Origin: Sphingobium sp. EP60837
GTDB lineage: Bacteria; Pseudomonadota; Alphaproteobacteria; Sphingomonadales; Sphingomonadaceae
DNA length: 64,000 bases
NCBI RefSeq assembly: GCF_001658005.1
Contig: NZ_CP015986.1
Span: 1,116,001-1,180,000 of the forward strand
Direction: 5' to 3'
The position numbers were made by a program, and so were the translations under genes. This document shows positions 63,943-64,000 of this stretch, piece after piece (position 1 is the first letter of the stretch; the number at the start of each line of letters is the position of its first letter). The notes beneath the pieces were generated by a model. It made no database searches. It was given only the letters and a program-made list of their open reading frames with translations, and was not told the origin of the DNA.

Positions 63943-64000
63943 ATGGCAAAGCCGATACGGATTGTGGTGGTCGATGACTCGCTCACCATCCGCGCGATGA
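63943..64000 (+). CDS. Receiver-domain protein (CheY/CheB-like), N-terminal fragment
   Basis: Only the first 19 codons are in the window: MAKPIRIVVVDDSLTIRAM. The VVDDS-T-R pattern is the first strand and acidic pair of a receiver domain, and the S-x-x-x-R form is typical of CheB and CheY chemotaxis proteins. CGGAGGAA lies before ATG 63943 at optimal distance. Confidence 0.7.
   Translation, partial: MAKPIRIVVVDDSLTIRAM

Overview
The window looks like chromosomal DNA of a sphingomonad alphaproteobacterium (Sphingobium, Sphingomonas or Novosphingobium type). The evidence is high GC, tight gene packing with many ATGA/TGATG overlaps, GTG/TTG starts, EcfG-type GGAAC-N16-CGTT promoter boxes, and a gene set typical of the group. 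I see no rRNA, tRNA, CRISPR array, insertion sequence or phage gene. The window cuts an AI-2E family transporter at its left edge and a CheY/CheB-like receiver gene at its right edge.

Region 1 (1-8.5 kb): a transporter tail, a 1-Cys peroxiredoxin followed by an MBL-fold/rhodanese protein, then a very large GH18 + NodB deacetylase + GT2 polymer enzyme whose frame is interrupted by a single amber codon at 3389. A small membrane-anchored PDZ protein is translationally coupled to an OmpR-type regulator and its histidine kinase.

Region 2 (8.6-35.7 kb): a Wzx/Wzy-type extracellular polysaccharide locus. It is preceded by an unusual FkbM methyltransferase fused to an anti-sigma-like membrane/periplasmic domain. 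The locus holds a PglC-like initiating sugar-phosphate transferase, four GT4 glycosyltransferases, a PglF/CapD-type 4,6-dehydratase with a PglE-type aminotransferase, and a cassette of formyltransferase, PIG-L deacetylase, ATP-grasp ligase and HAD phosphatase that probably modifies an amino sugar. It also has two sulfotransferases, a Wzy-like polymerase, a flippase, a Wza-like export lipoprotein, an outer-membrane barrel, a BY-kinase/Wzz co-polymerase, a secreted pectate-lyase-like protein, and a LuxR regulator with a degenerate receiver. Together these support synthesis of a decorated, possibly N-formylated and sulfated, polymer.

Region 3 (36-41 kb): an aa3-type cytochrome c oxidase operon with two subunit III proteins, a subunit IV and a membrane-anchored cytochrome c.

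Region 4 (41-50 kb): a stress and DNA-repair block: katG, small membrane proteins, an alpha/beta hydrolase with a phasin-like protein and AlkB, and an exonuclease III-ATP ligase operon. Several candidate EcfG (general stress response) promoters lie here, including one symmetric enough to fire in both directions between a 62-residue protein and xthA.

Region 5 (49.5-64 kb): an MpaB-like DUF2236 protein, a haem-oxygenase-fold protein coupled to a mini receiver, an MBL hydrolase, three DUF3617-like secreted proteins with a coupled HNH nuclease, uvrB, dsbB-coq7, two paralogous secreted proteins of unknown function, proline iminopeptidase, and a TonB-receptor-like outer-membrane protein with a glycine-rich insert.
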